Assembly: GCF_000347775.1 (NCBI RefSeq)
Contig: NZ_APAT01000015.1
Span: 558,001 to 622,000, forward strand
Source: Marinobacter santoriniensis NKSG1
Lineage (GTDB): Bacteria > Pseudomonadota > Gammaproteobacteria > Pseudomonadales > Oleiphilaceae
Length of the DNA stretch: 64,000 nucleotides
Reading direction: 5' to 3'
A model generated the notes under the pieces. It saw nothing but the letters and a program-made list of their open reading frames with translations. It made no database searches and was not told the origin of the DNA. The translations under genes and the position numbers were made by a program. How positions within the stretch are numbered: the first letter of the stretch is position 1; the number at the start of each line of letters is the position of its first letter. Of the stretch, positions 19,326-28,500 are shown piece after piece.

Positions 19326-20684
19326 TTAACGGCGTGCCGCCCGACGCGCCGCCGAAGCGGAGAATTCGGTACTGCGGAATCCCGGACTGAAGTCGTATGG
19401 GGCAAACCCTTCATCCAGGCCGTCGATGTAGTAACGACCGGCTTTGAGATCGTAGGTCATTTCCATTGTGGTCCAGAACACAGGTTCACTGTAATAGCTG
19501 ATGTTATGGGCTTCGGACACACGCCAGAGCTTGCCGGCCTCGTCGTATTCTTCCGACACCAGAATCTGCCAACTGTCTTCATCGACGTAGAAGACCCTGC
19601 GGGAGTAGATATGGCTAATCCCGGTGCGCAACGTCGCCTCGACCACCCACACGCGATGCAGCTCATAACGTGTCAGGGCCTGGTTAATGTGTTGGGGCCG
19701 GATAACATCGGCCGGTCGCACGTCAGGATCATGAAGCCGGTAAGCGTTATACGGGACGTAGATTTCCCGCTTGCCCTTTAGCGTCCAGTTGTACTGGTTG
19801 GGCGCGCCGTTGTACATATCCTTCTGGTCGACGGAACGCAGCGACGACGAGTTGGGAAGATCGGTCTCGTAAGCCAGATTCGGGGAGCGGCGCAGCCGCC
19901 GTGAGCCCGCGTCGTATCGCCAGGCCAGGCGGGGAGAGCGAACCTGGTCCAGTGTCTCGTGAACCAGCGTGATGGTGCCGGCCAGTGTTGAGGGTGCGAC
20001 CGTGTTGGTTTTGAGGTAGAAAATCTTGTTGTCGATGTCCTGGAGCTCCGCACCCTTCTTGCTGTAGGCAAAGAAGTACTCGTAATCATTCACCACGGGG
20101 TTATAGGCACCATCGACCTGTGGCGTTGCCGATGCGCTTCGGAATGCCACTTCCTGTCCCCGATAACGCAGAATATGGTTCCAGATCACCTCAAGGCCGC
20201 TCTGAGGAATCGGAAAGGGGCTGGTCATGATCGTGTTGCGAACGCCATTTCCGTTCTCAAGCAACTCGGCCGTCCGGGCATTCTCCATCGATTTCCTGTA
20301 GACAATGTCCGGAAACGCCGCGGTTCGCCGGGTCTGGTAGATCGGCATAAAAAAATCAGGACCGTATTTCTCGAGCATCCGCCGGTGCCCATCCGTCAGC
20401 TTTCCCTTGTACAGATCCATATTGTCCCGGGTGATCACGAACAGGGGCTCGTCCTCTGGAAACGGATCCCTTTCAACCGTACCCGGCTCCCAATCCTGGG
20501 GCGGCTGCTTGAGACCACCCTGCCACTCCGGGATGACGCCTGACGCATTTCCGCTGCGCTCCGCTCCGACCGGAGTCAGCTCCTTCCCGAGCCTGGCAGC
20601 CTCTGACGGTTGAACGGCAGACAGCGCCGCACCCGAAAACCCCAACAAGACTGCCAAAAGACCCGCCGACATCTGACTTCGCAT
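19326..20684 (-). CDS. DUF1329 exported protein (outer-membrane lipoprotein-sorting-like fold)
   Basis: The 452-residue product has an N-terminal signal peptide ending near ALSA. It carries the DUF1329 family pattern, with LTPVGAERSGNASGVIPEW near the start, PIPQSGLEVIWNHILRYRG mid-protein and YNAYRLHDP later. Members are thought to be periplasmic or outer-membrane-linked, often beside RND exporters; none is here. The ATG at 20684 was chosen over a GTG at 20693 because GGAGAGG lies 8-9 nt ahead of it. A GC-rich hairpin (19289-19319) follows the stop without a U-tract. The role is unknown. Confidence 0.85.
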   Translation of the reverse strand: MRSQMSAGLLAVLLGFSGAALSAVQPSEAARLGKELTPVGAERSGNASGVIPEWQGGLKQPPQDWEPGTVERDPFPEDEPLFVITRDNMDLYKGKLTDGHRRMLEKYGPDFFMPIYQTRRTAAFPDIVYRKSMENARTAELLENGNGVRNTIMTSPFPIPQSGLEVIWNHILRYRGQEVAFRSASATPQVDGAYNPVVNDYEYFFAYSKKGAELQDIDNKIFYLKTNTVAPSTLAGTITLVHETLDQVRSPRLAWRYDAGSRRLRRSPNLAYETDLPNSSSLRSVDQKDMYNGAPNQYNWTLKGKREIYVPYNAYRLHDPDVRPADVIRPQHINQALTRYELHRVWVVEATLRTGISHIYSRRVFYVDEDSWQILVSEEYDEAGKLWRVSEAHNISYYSEPVFWTTMEMTYDLKAGRYYIDGLDEGFAPYDFSPGFRSTEFSASAARRAARR

Positions 20685-20887
20685 GACCGACACCTCTCCA
20701 GATTTGATATAACGGCCCGCTTTTTGCCAAATTCAAACGGTCGTTTCAAGCGTTTGTTTGTATCTTCTTGTGAAGCTGGCGAATGAAATTACGGTCAGGT
20801 GCAGAAATTCCTGGCCGAAAATGGTATGATTCCGGGTTTACTGACGCTTTGCATTCTCCAACTTTGCTTCTTGACCTCAGGTAGTCC

Positions 20888-21400
20888 ATGGCCTCTCAGT
20901 GGTATTCACTGGTTTCCCAAAAGCTGTTCCTGGCCCAAACGCTGTTAGGCCAGCTTGAACCGGGTTCTCGTTTCGGAACCGGGGAGACTTTGACGGAGGC
21001 AGAGAAAGCACTGAATCGCGAGGCAGCGACTCAAGGGGCCGTGGAATTGATGCTGCGGGGACGGCGGCTACTGCTGGTTCTGATTGCGAATCTGTACCAG
21101 CACCGCAACGCACAACCCGAATCACTGAGTCAGCTGCAGGCCTTAACCGGTCCGGAAAATCAGGACGTCCAACGCCTCACGGAGCTGGCTGCCCAGCCCG
21201 GTAGTTGGTGGAGTCATCTGGATCAGCTTGAGCACAGCCAGGGCCACCCGGCAGCCACCCGCAAAACTGTCAGCGATGAAAATATCATTGCTGTGGCAGC
21301 GGAGCCGGGGCCCGACCGAACACCCTCCGGGTTGATGAAAACCCTGGAGGCGCTCAGACACTTTGCCGAGGACCTTAACGAACAGCACAGTGAGTGGTAG
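20888..21400 (+). CDS. Conserved hypothetical protein (DUF6586-like)
   Basis: A 170-residue soluble protein, mostly helical, starting MASQWYSLVSQKLFLAQTLL, with no signal peptide or catalytic motif visible. It sits in the same neighbourhood as a Pseudomonas gene block in which two small unknown genes precede sulA and lexA; the Pseudomonas counterpart is annotated DUF6586. That link is from memory of gene order, not from alignment. The 203-nt gap to the divergent DUF1329 gene holds both promoters and no ORF. Confidence 0.7.
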   Translation: MASQWYSLVSQKLFLAQTLLGQLEPGSRFGTGETLTEAEKALNREAATQGAVELMLRGRRLLLVLIANLYQHRNAQPESLSQLQALTGPENQDVQRLTELAAQPGSWWSHLDQLEHSQGHPAATRKTVSDENIIAVAAEPGPDRTPSGLMKTLEALRHFAEDLNEQHSEW

Positions 21401-21449
21401 AGCCTTCACCGCTGAACGTTCAGGCCCCAACAACAGACAGGTTTACCGA

Positions 21450-21710
21450 ATGTCACCATCTTTTTTCGAGATCGTACAACTGAGCAATGGAGACTATGCG
21501 CTTCGTCGCGTCGATGACGACAGCGCCCCCCTGGTGAAAATTTCCTTTTCCGAGGAAGCCCGGGAAATGATGGAAGACCGTGATATGAATGTGGCCAAGG
21601 CGATGATCGCCGCAGGCATCGAGGCCGTCGGCAACGTTGCCCACGACATCGACTGGGAAGAGGAAGACATTGAGGCGATTGATCCGCAACCGTCGTACAC
21701 GCTGCACTGA
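21450..21710 (+). CDS. Small conserved acidic protein of the lexA-sulA neighbourhood
   Basis: An 86-residue acidic protein starting MSPSFFEIVQLSNGDYALRR and ending DPQPSYTLH. No domain is recognised. The internal ATG at 21450 was chosen because the frame upstream of it overlaps the previous gene and the sequence from MSPSFF on looks conserved-protein-like. It lies 49 nt after the preceding gene on the same strand, so the two may be co-transcribed, and it converges on sulA. Confidence 0.72.
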   Translation: MSPSFFEIVQLSNGDYALRRVDDDSAPLVKISFSEEAREMMEDRDMNVAKAMIAAGIEAVGNVAHDIDWEEEDIEAIDPQPSYTLH

Positions 21711-21792
21711 TGTGACAGACGGGCGGGCACCGTGCGGGACGATCCGGGCTCTCGGGCCAGGGTTGCCGCCGAACCCTCGCCCCAGCCATTGC

Positions 21793-22284
21793 TTACCGCT
21801 GGCGCAACACCACTCCGTGACTTTTCCCCTCAGCCGACGCCCGCTGAAGCGATTCAAACCCTGCCCTGCTCAGCTTCTGCGTCCAGAGAACGACGGCATG
21901 GCAAGTGCCCGCCTTCAGAGCACGCTCGGCAAGCCGCTGGGCAGGTAACTCGCTGGTCGACCTCAGAATTAGAAGTTCGCCCGCCACGATCCCATGCATT
22001 TTCTGCCACTTGCTGACCAACGCCTGTGGCGGATCAATCCATGCGAGCCAACGCTTCTCCTGATTCAGCTGCGTCAGCATTGGTAGCAGGAGCTGAAAAT
22101 TCTCGACCTGGCCCTCAGGCAGAATGATTTCCGTGACGTTACCAGCAACCTCGGCGGGCTGCGCTTCTCTGACCCGGCGTGCCCGAAGCACGGACCTGCG
22201 ATCTCTGCCGGTCGGGGCGGCAACCGTTCCGGTCAGAGCCCCCTGATGGTATGCCAGATTCTGATTAAAACTCAGCTGTTCCAT
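21793..22284 (-). CDS. sulA: SOS cell-division inhibitor SulA
   Basis: SulA binds FtsZ and blocks septation during DNA damage. The 163-residue product has the RecA-like SulA core: ILPEGQVENFQLLLPML, the aromatic-rich RWLAWIDPPQAL, then a segment with CHAVVLWTQKLS. It lies 33 nt downstream of lexA on the same strand, as in Pseudomonas, so both are probably expressed from the LexA-controlled lexA promoter. No separate LexA box is visible between them. Confidence 0.88.
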   Translation of the reverse strand: MEQLSFNQNLAYHQGALTGTVAAPTGRDRRSVLRARRVREAQPAEVAGNVTEIILPEGQVENFQLLLPMLTQLNQEKRWLAWIDPPQALVSKWQKMHGIVAGELLILRSTSELPAQRLAERALKAGTCHAVVLWTQKLSRAGFESLQRASAEGKSHGVVLRQR

Positions 22285-22317
22285 AGTTCACCCGCTTCGA
22301 CTGTTCACGCGTTTGAT

Positions 22318-22926
22318 TCAGTGCAGGTCCGAACGTCGGATCACACCGACACCCAGGCCTTCGATAAACAGCTCCTGTTCGGCCAGATCGACTTCGATCG
22401 GATCGAACTCCTCGTTCTCGGCGATCAGGTAGACCTTGCTGCCATCTCGCCGGAATCGCTTGACCGTAACCTCCTCGCCTACCCTGGCAACGACGACCTG
22501 CCCGTTGTGAACGTCTTGCGTGCGGTGCACCGCCAGCAGGTCACCATCCAGGATTCCTATATCCTTCATGCTCATCCCCCTGACACGCAGGAGATAGTCC
22601 GCCGAGGGCGAGAAAAAGTCCGGCTGAAGTGTGCAGTGATCCTCAATGTGTTCCTGGGCGAGAATCGGGCTACCGGCTGCGACCTGACCGATGACCGGCA
22701 AACCGAGATCTTCCTCGGCCTCGGGCAACCGGATACCCCGACTGGCACCGGGAACCATTTCGATGGCACCTTTGCGGGCAAGCGCCCTGAGATGCTCTTC
22801 CGCCGCATTCGCCGAGCGGAAACCAAGCTCTGCCGCAATTTCCGCACGTGTCGGTGGATATCCGGTTTCATCAACGTAGCGCCGGATGATGTCGAGTACC
22901 TGGGATTGCCTTGCCGTTAGCTTCAT
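22318..22926 (-). CDS. lexA: SOS transcriptional repressor LexA
   Basis: LexA represses SOS genes and cleaves itself when RecA is activated. The 202-residue product has an N-terminal winged HTH (about 1-65), the Ala84-Gly85 cleavage site (QVAAGSPIL), and the catalytic pair Ser119 (RGMSMKD) and Lys156 (VTVKRF), all at E. coli numbering. The start at 22926 ([12 protein letters not shown]) is the usual LexA N-terminus; a further in-frame start at 22959 would add 11 atypical residues. LexA operators lie upstream at 22978-23013. Confidence 0.97.
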   Translation of the reverse strand: MKLTARQSQVLDIIRRYVDETGYPPTRAEIAAELGFRSANAAEEHLRALARKGAIEMVPGASRGIRLPEAEEDLGLPVIGQVAAGSPILAQEHIEDHCTLQPDFFSPSADYLLRVRGMSMKDIGILDGDLLAVHRTQDVHNGQVVVARVGEEVTVKRFRRDGSKVYLIAENEEFDPIEVDLAEQELFIEGLGVGVIRRSDLH

Positions 22927-22977
22927 TCGGGAACTCCGGGTGGGCCCTGAGCCCGACATTATCGAGCCGGACAGAGC

Positions 22978-22993
22978 CTGTTTTTTTATACAG
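22978..22993 (-). promoter_or_regulatory. LexA operator (SOS box) of lexA-sulA
   Basis: The bases CTGTTTTTTTATACAG match the LexA consensus CTGT-N8-ACAG exactly, 52 nt ahead of the lexA ATG. This supports autoregulation of the lexA-sulA unit. Confidence 0.9.
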
Positions 22994-23013
22994 TAATCGA
23001 ACTATATACAGTG
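22994..23013 (-). promoter_or_regulatory. Second, half-degenerate LexA operator
   Basis: On the minus strand the sequence reads CACTGTATATAGTTCGATTA. The CTGTATATA half is perfect and the other half lacks ACAG. It directly abuts the first box, like the paired operators ahead of E. coli lexA. Confidence 0.55.
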
Positions 23014-23125
23014 TTTTATCCAGTGTAAAGTCGGGGGACTTAAAATTTGTGGGCGGTGCCAGGGGGCTGCTGTCTCGCCGGGTATGCTATGGTGTCCGGA
23101 CCATGGACCAAAGGGCAGGAAACCT

Positions 23126-24127
23126 ATGCCGAACGCCGACACCTGCAGGTTGCCGGACGTACAGACCACCCACACCGGAGAGGAGCGCCATGTGGGCGTC
23201 GAGGTCGAACTCTCCGGCCTTGGATATCGGGATCTGGTGGACCTGGTATCGAAACTGCTCAAGACCCCGGCCGAGTCCGAGGCCCGGTATGTGTCCCGGG
23301 TGACAACCGAGCTTGGAACCTTCGCCATCGAACTGGATTCCGATCCGATCAAAGAGCTGGATCTGACCGATGAGCGTCTGCCGGAATCCCTCCGGGAAAT
23401 CGGTGGACAGGCGATGGGCGTTATCGATGCCGCAGCCGAGCGTATCGTCCCGCTGGAGGTGGTTACACCCGCCATCCCGCTCTCTCGCCTGCAGGAGGTG
23501 GAATCACTGGTGGATTCGCTCCACCTTGCCGGCGCCCAGGGCAGCCGGGAAGCCATCTACTTTGCATTCGGACTGCAACTCAACCCGGAGTTGCCGGATC
23601 TGGAGGCCAGTACCATCGTGCGATACCTCCAGGCATTTGCCGCGCTTTACGACTGGCTGAAGTCCAGGCACCAACTCGACATCAGCCGGAAGTTCACCAC
23701 CTACATAGAACCCTGGCACAGCCGCTACTCCGAGCAGATCATGGCGGATGACTATGCGCCGGATCGGGAAGCACTGATGCGTGACTATCTGGAGCTAAAC
23801 CCGACCCGAAACCGGGCGCTTGACCTGCTTCCCCTGTTCGCCCATCTGGACAAGCCACTGCTGGACCAGTACGTCCAGGATCCTCGCATCAAGAGCCGTC
23901 CGACGCTCCATTACCGATTACCTGACTGTGACATCGGCAACCCCGAATGGCACTTTTCAAACGTCTGGAACGACTGGGTGGTGGTTGAACAGGTTGCCAA
24001 CCATGCCGAAGATCTGGCGGAACTTCGCGCGGCCTTCCGCGACAGCCAGAAATTCAATTTTTACAATCTGACCCACAGCTGGCAGGAAATGACATCCAAA
24101 TGGCTGAGCAACAAGGGCTATGTCTGA
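23126..24127 (+). CDS. Putative amidoligase (ATP-dependent amide-bond forming enzyme)
   Basis: The 333-residue product fits the amidoligase_2 family, which has a glutamine-synthetase-like fold and is predicted to join amino groups to carboxylates. Visible features are the acidic metal/ATP motif HVGVEVELSG near residue 23, FAIELDSDPI (about 69-78) and EVVTPAIPLS (about 111-120). The start at 23126 (MPNADTCRLP) follows AGGA by 5 nt. It overlaps the downstream glutamine-amidotransferase-like gene by 8 nt, an association known for this family. The substrate cannot be deduced. Confidence 0.82.
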   Translation: MPNADTCRLPDVQTTHTGEERHVGVEVELSGLGYRDLVDLVSKLLKTPAESEARYVSRVTTELGTFAIELDSDPIKELDLTDERLPESLREIGGQAMGVIDAAAERIVPLEVVTPAIPLSRLQEVESLVDSLHLAGAQGSREAIYFAFGLQLNPELPDLEASTIVRYLQAFAALYDWLKSRHQLDISRKFTTYIEPWHSRYSEQIMADDYAPDREALMRDYLELNPTRNRALDLLPLFAHLDKPLLDQYVQDPRIKSRPTLHYRLPDCDIGNPEWHFSNVWNDWVVVEQVANHAEDLAELRAAFRDSQKFNFYNLTHSWQEMTSKWLSNKGYV

Positions 24128-24854
24128 GCAGGAGACCGATACTCCGGGGCTGACGATCGGAATCAGCGGCCCCGCGCACCGGGGCCTTGCCCATCGGCTG
24201 ATCAGCCTCGGCGTCCGGATGCACGGAGCCGGCACCTTCTACATTCGGCCGGGCTCCAGCGTCGATGTCAGCCTGCTGGATGGCCTGATTCTGTCCGGGG
24301 GAACCCATGTTCATCCGTCGAACTATGGCCAGCAACCCCAGGTGACAGCCCGTTACGATCAACCCCGGGACGCAACAGACCGGCGACTGCTGGGCGATGC
24401 CGAAGCGCTCGGCATCCCGGTAATGGGAATTTGTCGGGGCGCCCAGTTCATCAATGTGTTTCACGGCGGATCACTGTGCCAGAACGTCACACCACTGAGG
24501 GTAAACACCCGTCATCGCCCTCTGCTGCTGCCCCTGCAAACCGTCAAGGTGGTGGCCGGCACACGGCTCAGTCGTCTGATGAATGCGCCAGTGATCGGTG
24601 CCAACCGGATACACAGCCAGGCCATCAAACGCCTGGGGCGAAACCTCAGGGTGGTTGCCGTGGACAACGATCTTTTTGTGCAGGCCTTTGAAAATACCGG
24701 TCGCCAATGGCTGATGGGCGTTCAGTGGCATCCAGAATACCTGCTCTACCATGGTGGCCATCGACGCATCTTCCGGGAATTCGTCGACGCCGCCCGGGCT
24801 TTCAAGCGCACCCGGCTCGAGCCGGAAAAGAACGATCAAAACCCCTCTGGCTGA
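24120..24854 (+). CDS. Class I glutamine amidotransferase-like hydrolase (peptidase C26 family)
   Basis: The 244-residue product carries the class I amidotransferase triad: nucleophile Cys in GICRGAQF (about residue 104) and His-Glu in GVQWHPE (about 200-206). The family includes gamma-glutamyl-gamma-aminobutyrate hydrolases. Beside an amidoligase it may cut gamma-glutamyl amides that its neighbour makes, or supply ammonia; this is inference. It overlaps the amidoligase gene by 8 nt and precedes the SIMPL gene by 13 nt. There is no signal peptide, so it is cytoplasmic. Confidence 0.85.
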   Translation: MSEQETDTPGLTIGISGPAHRGLAHRLISLGVRMHGAGTFYIRPGSSVDVSLLDGLILSGGTHVHPSNYGQQPQVTARYDQPRDATDRRLLGDAEALGIPVMGICRGAQFINVFHGGSLCQNVTPLRVNTRHRPLLLPLQTVKVVAGTRLSRLMNAPVIGANRIHSQAIKRLGRNLRVVAVDNDLFVQAFENTGRQWLMGVQWHPEYLLYHGGHRRIFREFVDAARAFKRTRLEPEKNDQNPSG

Positions 24855-24867
24855 AGGAGATCACGCC

Positions 24868-25560
24868 ATGAAGATACAACGAAGGAGTTCCCCGGGACTG
24901 GTTGCCGGCCTGATACTCGCCCTGGGCGCCACATCGGCATTGGCCGGAGAATTGTCCCTGACCGGCGAAGGGTCCGTACGCTACGAACCGGACAGCGCCA
25001 ATCTGCAGTTCACCGCCAATGCAGAGGCGGCCACTACCACGGAGGCCGCCAAGCAAGTCCACAATACCATTGCGCAATGGCGGCAACAGACCGAGAAGTG
25101 GCGGAGTCAGTTCCAGGATTACAGCGATGCACGCCTGAGCCTTTACACGCGAACCCGTCCGCCAGTGGAACGCAATGACGAGCCAAAGCAGGTGGCGGTT
25201 GCCAATCAGACAGTGAGCTTCAGCATTCAGGATCTGGAGTTGCTGAACCCGATTCTCGAGAAAGCACAATCGCTCGGCCTGGAGTACCACCTGAGCCCGA
25301 ATCAGTTCTTCCACTCCAACCCGCACAGCCTGGAGCAGGAGGCCCTTCGTAAAGCCATTGCCGACGCCCGCCGTCAGTGCGAGTTTGTGGCGAGCCAACT
25401 GAATCAGAAATGCGGAGACGTGGTCACCATGACCGTTAACGGCGGCTTCCGCCCCATGCCCCTGATGATGGCGGAATCCCGGGCGGCAAAAGACACCGTC
25501 GGCAGCGTGGGGCCGCAGGAAATCAAGGCCTCGGTCAGCGCCACCTTCAAGCTTGAGTAA
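24868..25560 (+). CDS. Periplasmic SIMPL-domain protein (DUF541)
   Basis: A 230-residue exported protein with a signal peptide ending near ALA (about residue 26). A SIMPL/BP26-like domain starts LSLTGEGSVRYEPDSANLQF and ends with the usual IKASVSATFKLE. Members form periplasmic ring-like oligomers of uncertain job. The ATG at 24868 is preceded by GAAGGAGA. It is the last gene of the amidoligase operon and ends 6 nt from the convergent tamB stop. Confidence 0.87.
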   Translation: MKIQRRSSPGLVAGLILALGATSALAGELSLTGEGSVRYEPDSANLQFTANAEAATTTEAAKQVHNTIAQWRQQTEKWRSQFQDYSDARLSLYTRTRPPVERNDEPKQVAVANQTVSFSIQDLELLNPILEKAQSLGLEYHLSPNQFFHSNPHSLEQEALRKAIADARRQCEFVASQLNQKCGDVVTMTVNGGFRPMPLMMAESRAAKDTVGSVGPQEIKASVSATFKLE

Positions 25561-25566
25561 GCCAAC

Positions 25567-28500
25567 TCAGAAATCCCGGGTGTAGAAGATGTCGAGGGAA
25601 GCGGCCAGACCACTGGCCGCTTCGAGATAGAAGTATTTGCCCAGATCGTATCGAAGGGCCACCGTGGTGATCGGCTGAAAGATCCCGACCCCGTACCGCA
25701 CGCTGAGATCATCGGTCAGGTAACCACTGGCGACAACGGACGTCTGATCCCCCGTGCCCTCCGCCTCCAGCGCCAGATTGCGGATGCCCAGTTCCTCGCC
25801 GACTTTGCCGGTCAATTTGCTTGCCTGGGTGAGCCCCAGGGAGAGTGCCGCGCGGTTCATCTGTCCCCTGTCACCCTGGCTCTGGGGCGCACGACCGAGA
25901 ATCAGGTAAGACAGGGCATCGGTCTGAGGCATGTCCGGCGTCGAGAACACCTCGGTCGTTGGCGAGCGCACCGGACCACTCAGACGCAGCCCGGCAGTCA
26001 CAGAGCCCACCTCCCGAATGGCCTCGACATCCAGATAGGGTTGCGTCAGGTTACCCACGAAAAGCAAGCGTGCCTGTCGGAGCTCGAGTTCCTGCCCGTA
26101 GGCTTCGTAATGCCCCTTCACCAACTGCAGGGTGCCTCGGGTATCCATATCGTTGCCAATACGCAGGGTCCCCTCGAGATTGCCGGTAATGCCGAAGGCG
26201 GCAAAGCTGACCTCGTCCTCACCCACCCGCACAGTCACGTTCATGTTCATGCTTCGGATCGCGGGCTTTTCCGCTTCGACACCGACCACCACCTCGTCAT
26301 CCGATATTTGAACGGCCTGGTCAGGCAGGGACTGGATCTCGATACTGCCCCGGGGGACCGAGACGTCGCCGGACACACTCAGGCTGCCCTGACTGAAGTC
26401 GATGGCCAGATCCGGCCCGACCTCCAGATGCGCGTAGGGTTCAATATTCAAGGGAACCCTGGAGCCTTTCACCGTAACCCGACCTTTCCAGCCGTCGGTC
26501 CAATCCAGGGAACCATCGAGAAGCGTTTGACTCCGGGCGTTGCTCCGGATGCGCCCACTGATGTCCGCCGAGCGTCCTTTGAGATCCATCTGCATGACGA
26601 TGTTTTCCATCGGTATGGGCAACGAGGGATCCATCACGCGGCCATCGGTCAATGTCAGCTGACCGGTAACTTCCGGATTCATCAGGGGGCCTGACAGTCG
26701 GCCCTGCCCATTGACCTCGCCGGCAACCTCCTTGAAACGCGTGAACACGCCTGCCACCGCCACATCCAGACTCTCAAGGCTGAACTTGCCATCAACCTGA
26801 CGATCCGGACTGGACGGGTCAACAGACAGATCCAGATTCAGGTCTCCAAGGCCTTTTCCGGCGAGGTTGACCGTCAGCCTGGCTACGTCCGGTTCGAGTT
26901 TCAGCTCGGTGACAAAGGTCTGATAACCGAGACTCTGCCAGTCGCCATCCACCAGAACCTCGAACTGGCCACTGCCCGCGTCGACACGGATATGCCCCCT
27001 GGGCCCGGTGTCCGACAGGGTCAGCGCAATCTGACCATTCAATTCCGACTCCCATCGCAGCGTCTCCGGCAGAAGCGGAGACAGCGCACTCGCCGGAAAA
27101 CGCTCGATCCGGTAAGCGATATCCGGTTGTGGCCAGAGCTGCTGTTCATCCGCGCACACCGAGCTCTGTTTCCAGGCCCAGCAATGGGCGCCGAACCGGA
27201 TTTCTTTGCCGCCCTGCCATGACAGCGACGCTGGTGACTGCAATAGCCATTGTTGATCCTGGCTGGCGATATCAATACGACCGCTGGCAAGCTGTCCCTG
27301 CCACTGGGACCACCCGGATTCAAATCCGCCGGAGAATGAAAGGGCAACGGTGGCGTCGTCCTGCTGCAGGTCCACCTTCAACGTGTGGGCCCCTTCGGTA
27401 CCCGATGCATTCAGGGTCACCGTATCAATCCGTTGTCCGCCGGCGGCCAGCCCCTTGCCCTTCAGCTCCGCTGTCAATCGCTGGCCTTGGGCCAACGAGG
27501 CCTTTGCGTCCAGGCTCTCCAAAGCCACTTTTCCCTGCCAGGCCAGTTTCCGGCCCTTGAGGGAGAGATTGCCTGTCGGATCGGCCGGCGTTCCGGCCAG
27601 ATGTAGCTGCCCCTCGACCTGACCTTCCAGGTCAGCCAGAAACTGCTCAGGTGATGGTAGGTCCAGGGAGAGATCTCCCTTGATCTGATCGCCCCATGCA
27701 CCGCTGCCAGAAACCCGATTCTCCCCGACCAGGAGTTCGAAATCGGACAGCAACCACCGCCCGCTGCGGGTATCAAGACTACCGGTAGCCCGCGTATCGT
27801 GAGTACGCCAGGTCCCCTGAAGGTCCCAGTTGGCCGTCAGGTCGGGGCCTGCGCCGGACTGCCATGAACCTTCGCTCCGGACCTGCCCATCCAGGCTGGC
27901 TTCGAGCATGGGGAACCAGGCGCCCGGGTTAAAACCACTGAGATCCAAAGCAGCTTTCCAGGTCAGCGGTCCGTCGAAGCCCAGTTTGCCCTGGCCGGTC
28001 ATTGAGCCGGCTTCGCTGGACAATTTAAGCTCCGATACGGTCACGGCCTGAAAGTCGCCGTTCAAAGAGGTATCGATGTCGGCGGCCCCCTGGGGACCGT
28101 CCGTTCTGGCATGCAAGGTCGCCTGGTATTCCCGACCCTCAAGCGACAGCTGGCCTGTCAGGGTCTTCAGCTCAATTGCCGGCTCGGCCATCCCCGGAAT
28201 CAGCGTAAACCAGGGGAAGCGGTCCATCGTCAGGTCCGCCTGCGCACGGATTCCTTCCAGCCAGTGCACATTGCCCTGAAGCCGCATGGTTCCGGCGGAA
28301 TCTCCTCTGCTGGAGAGTTTCAGTGTGGTATCGCGGGCACCGGAGGTGGTCACCAGACCGGATAACGACAGATCCACCGGCCCGGCCGTCCCGGGCAATG
28401 TGGCCTGTCCCTGCGTCCGGAACCCCTTCTTCAGGGACCCTTTGGCTTCAATCCGGATATCCGAGAACGCCAGCGTGGACGGCAGGGTCGACAGTCCTCT

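Noticed and set aside
20682-20693. GTG at 20693 as start of the DUF1329 gene
   Set aside because: The ribosome site GGAGAGG directly abuts it; the ATG at 20684 has normal spacing.
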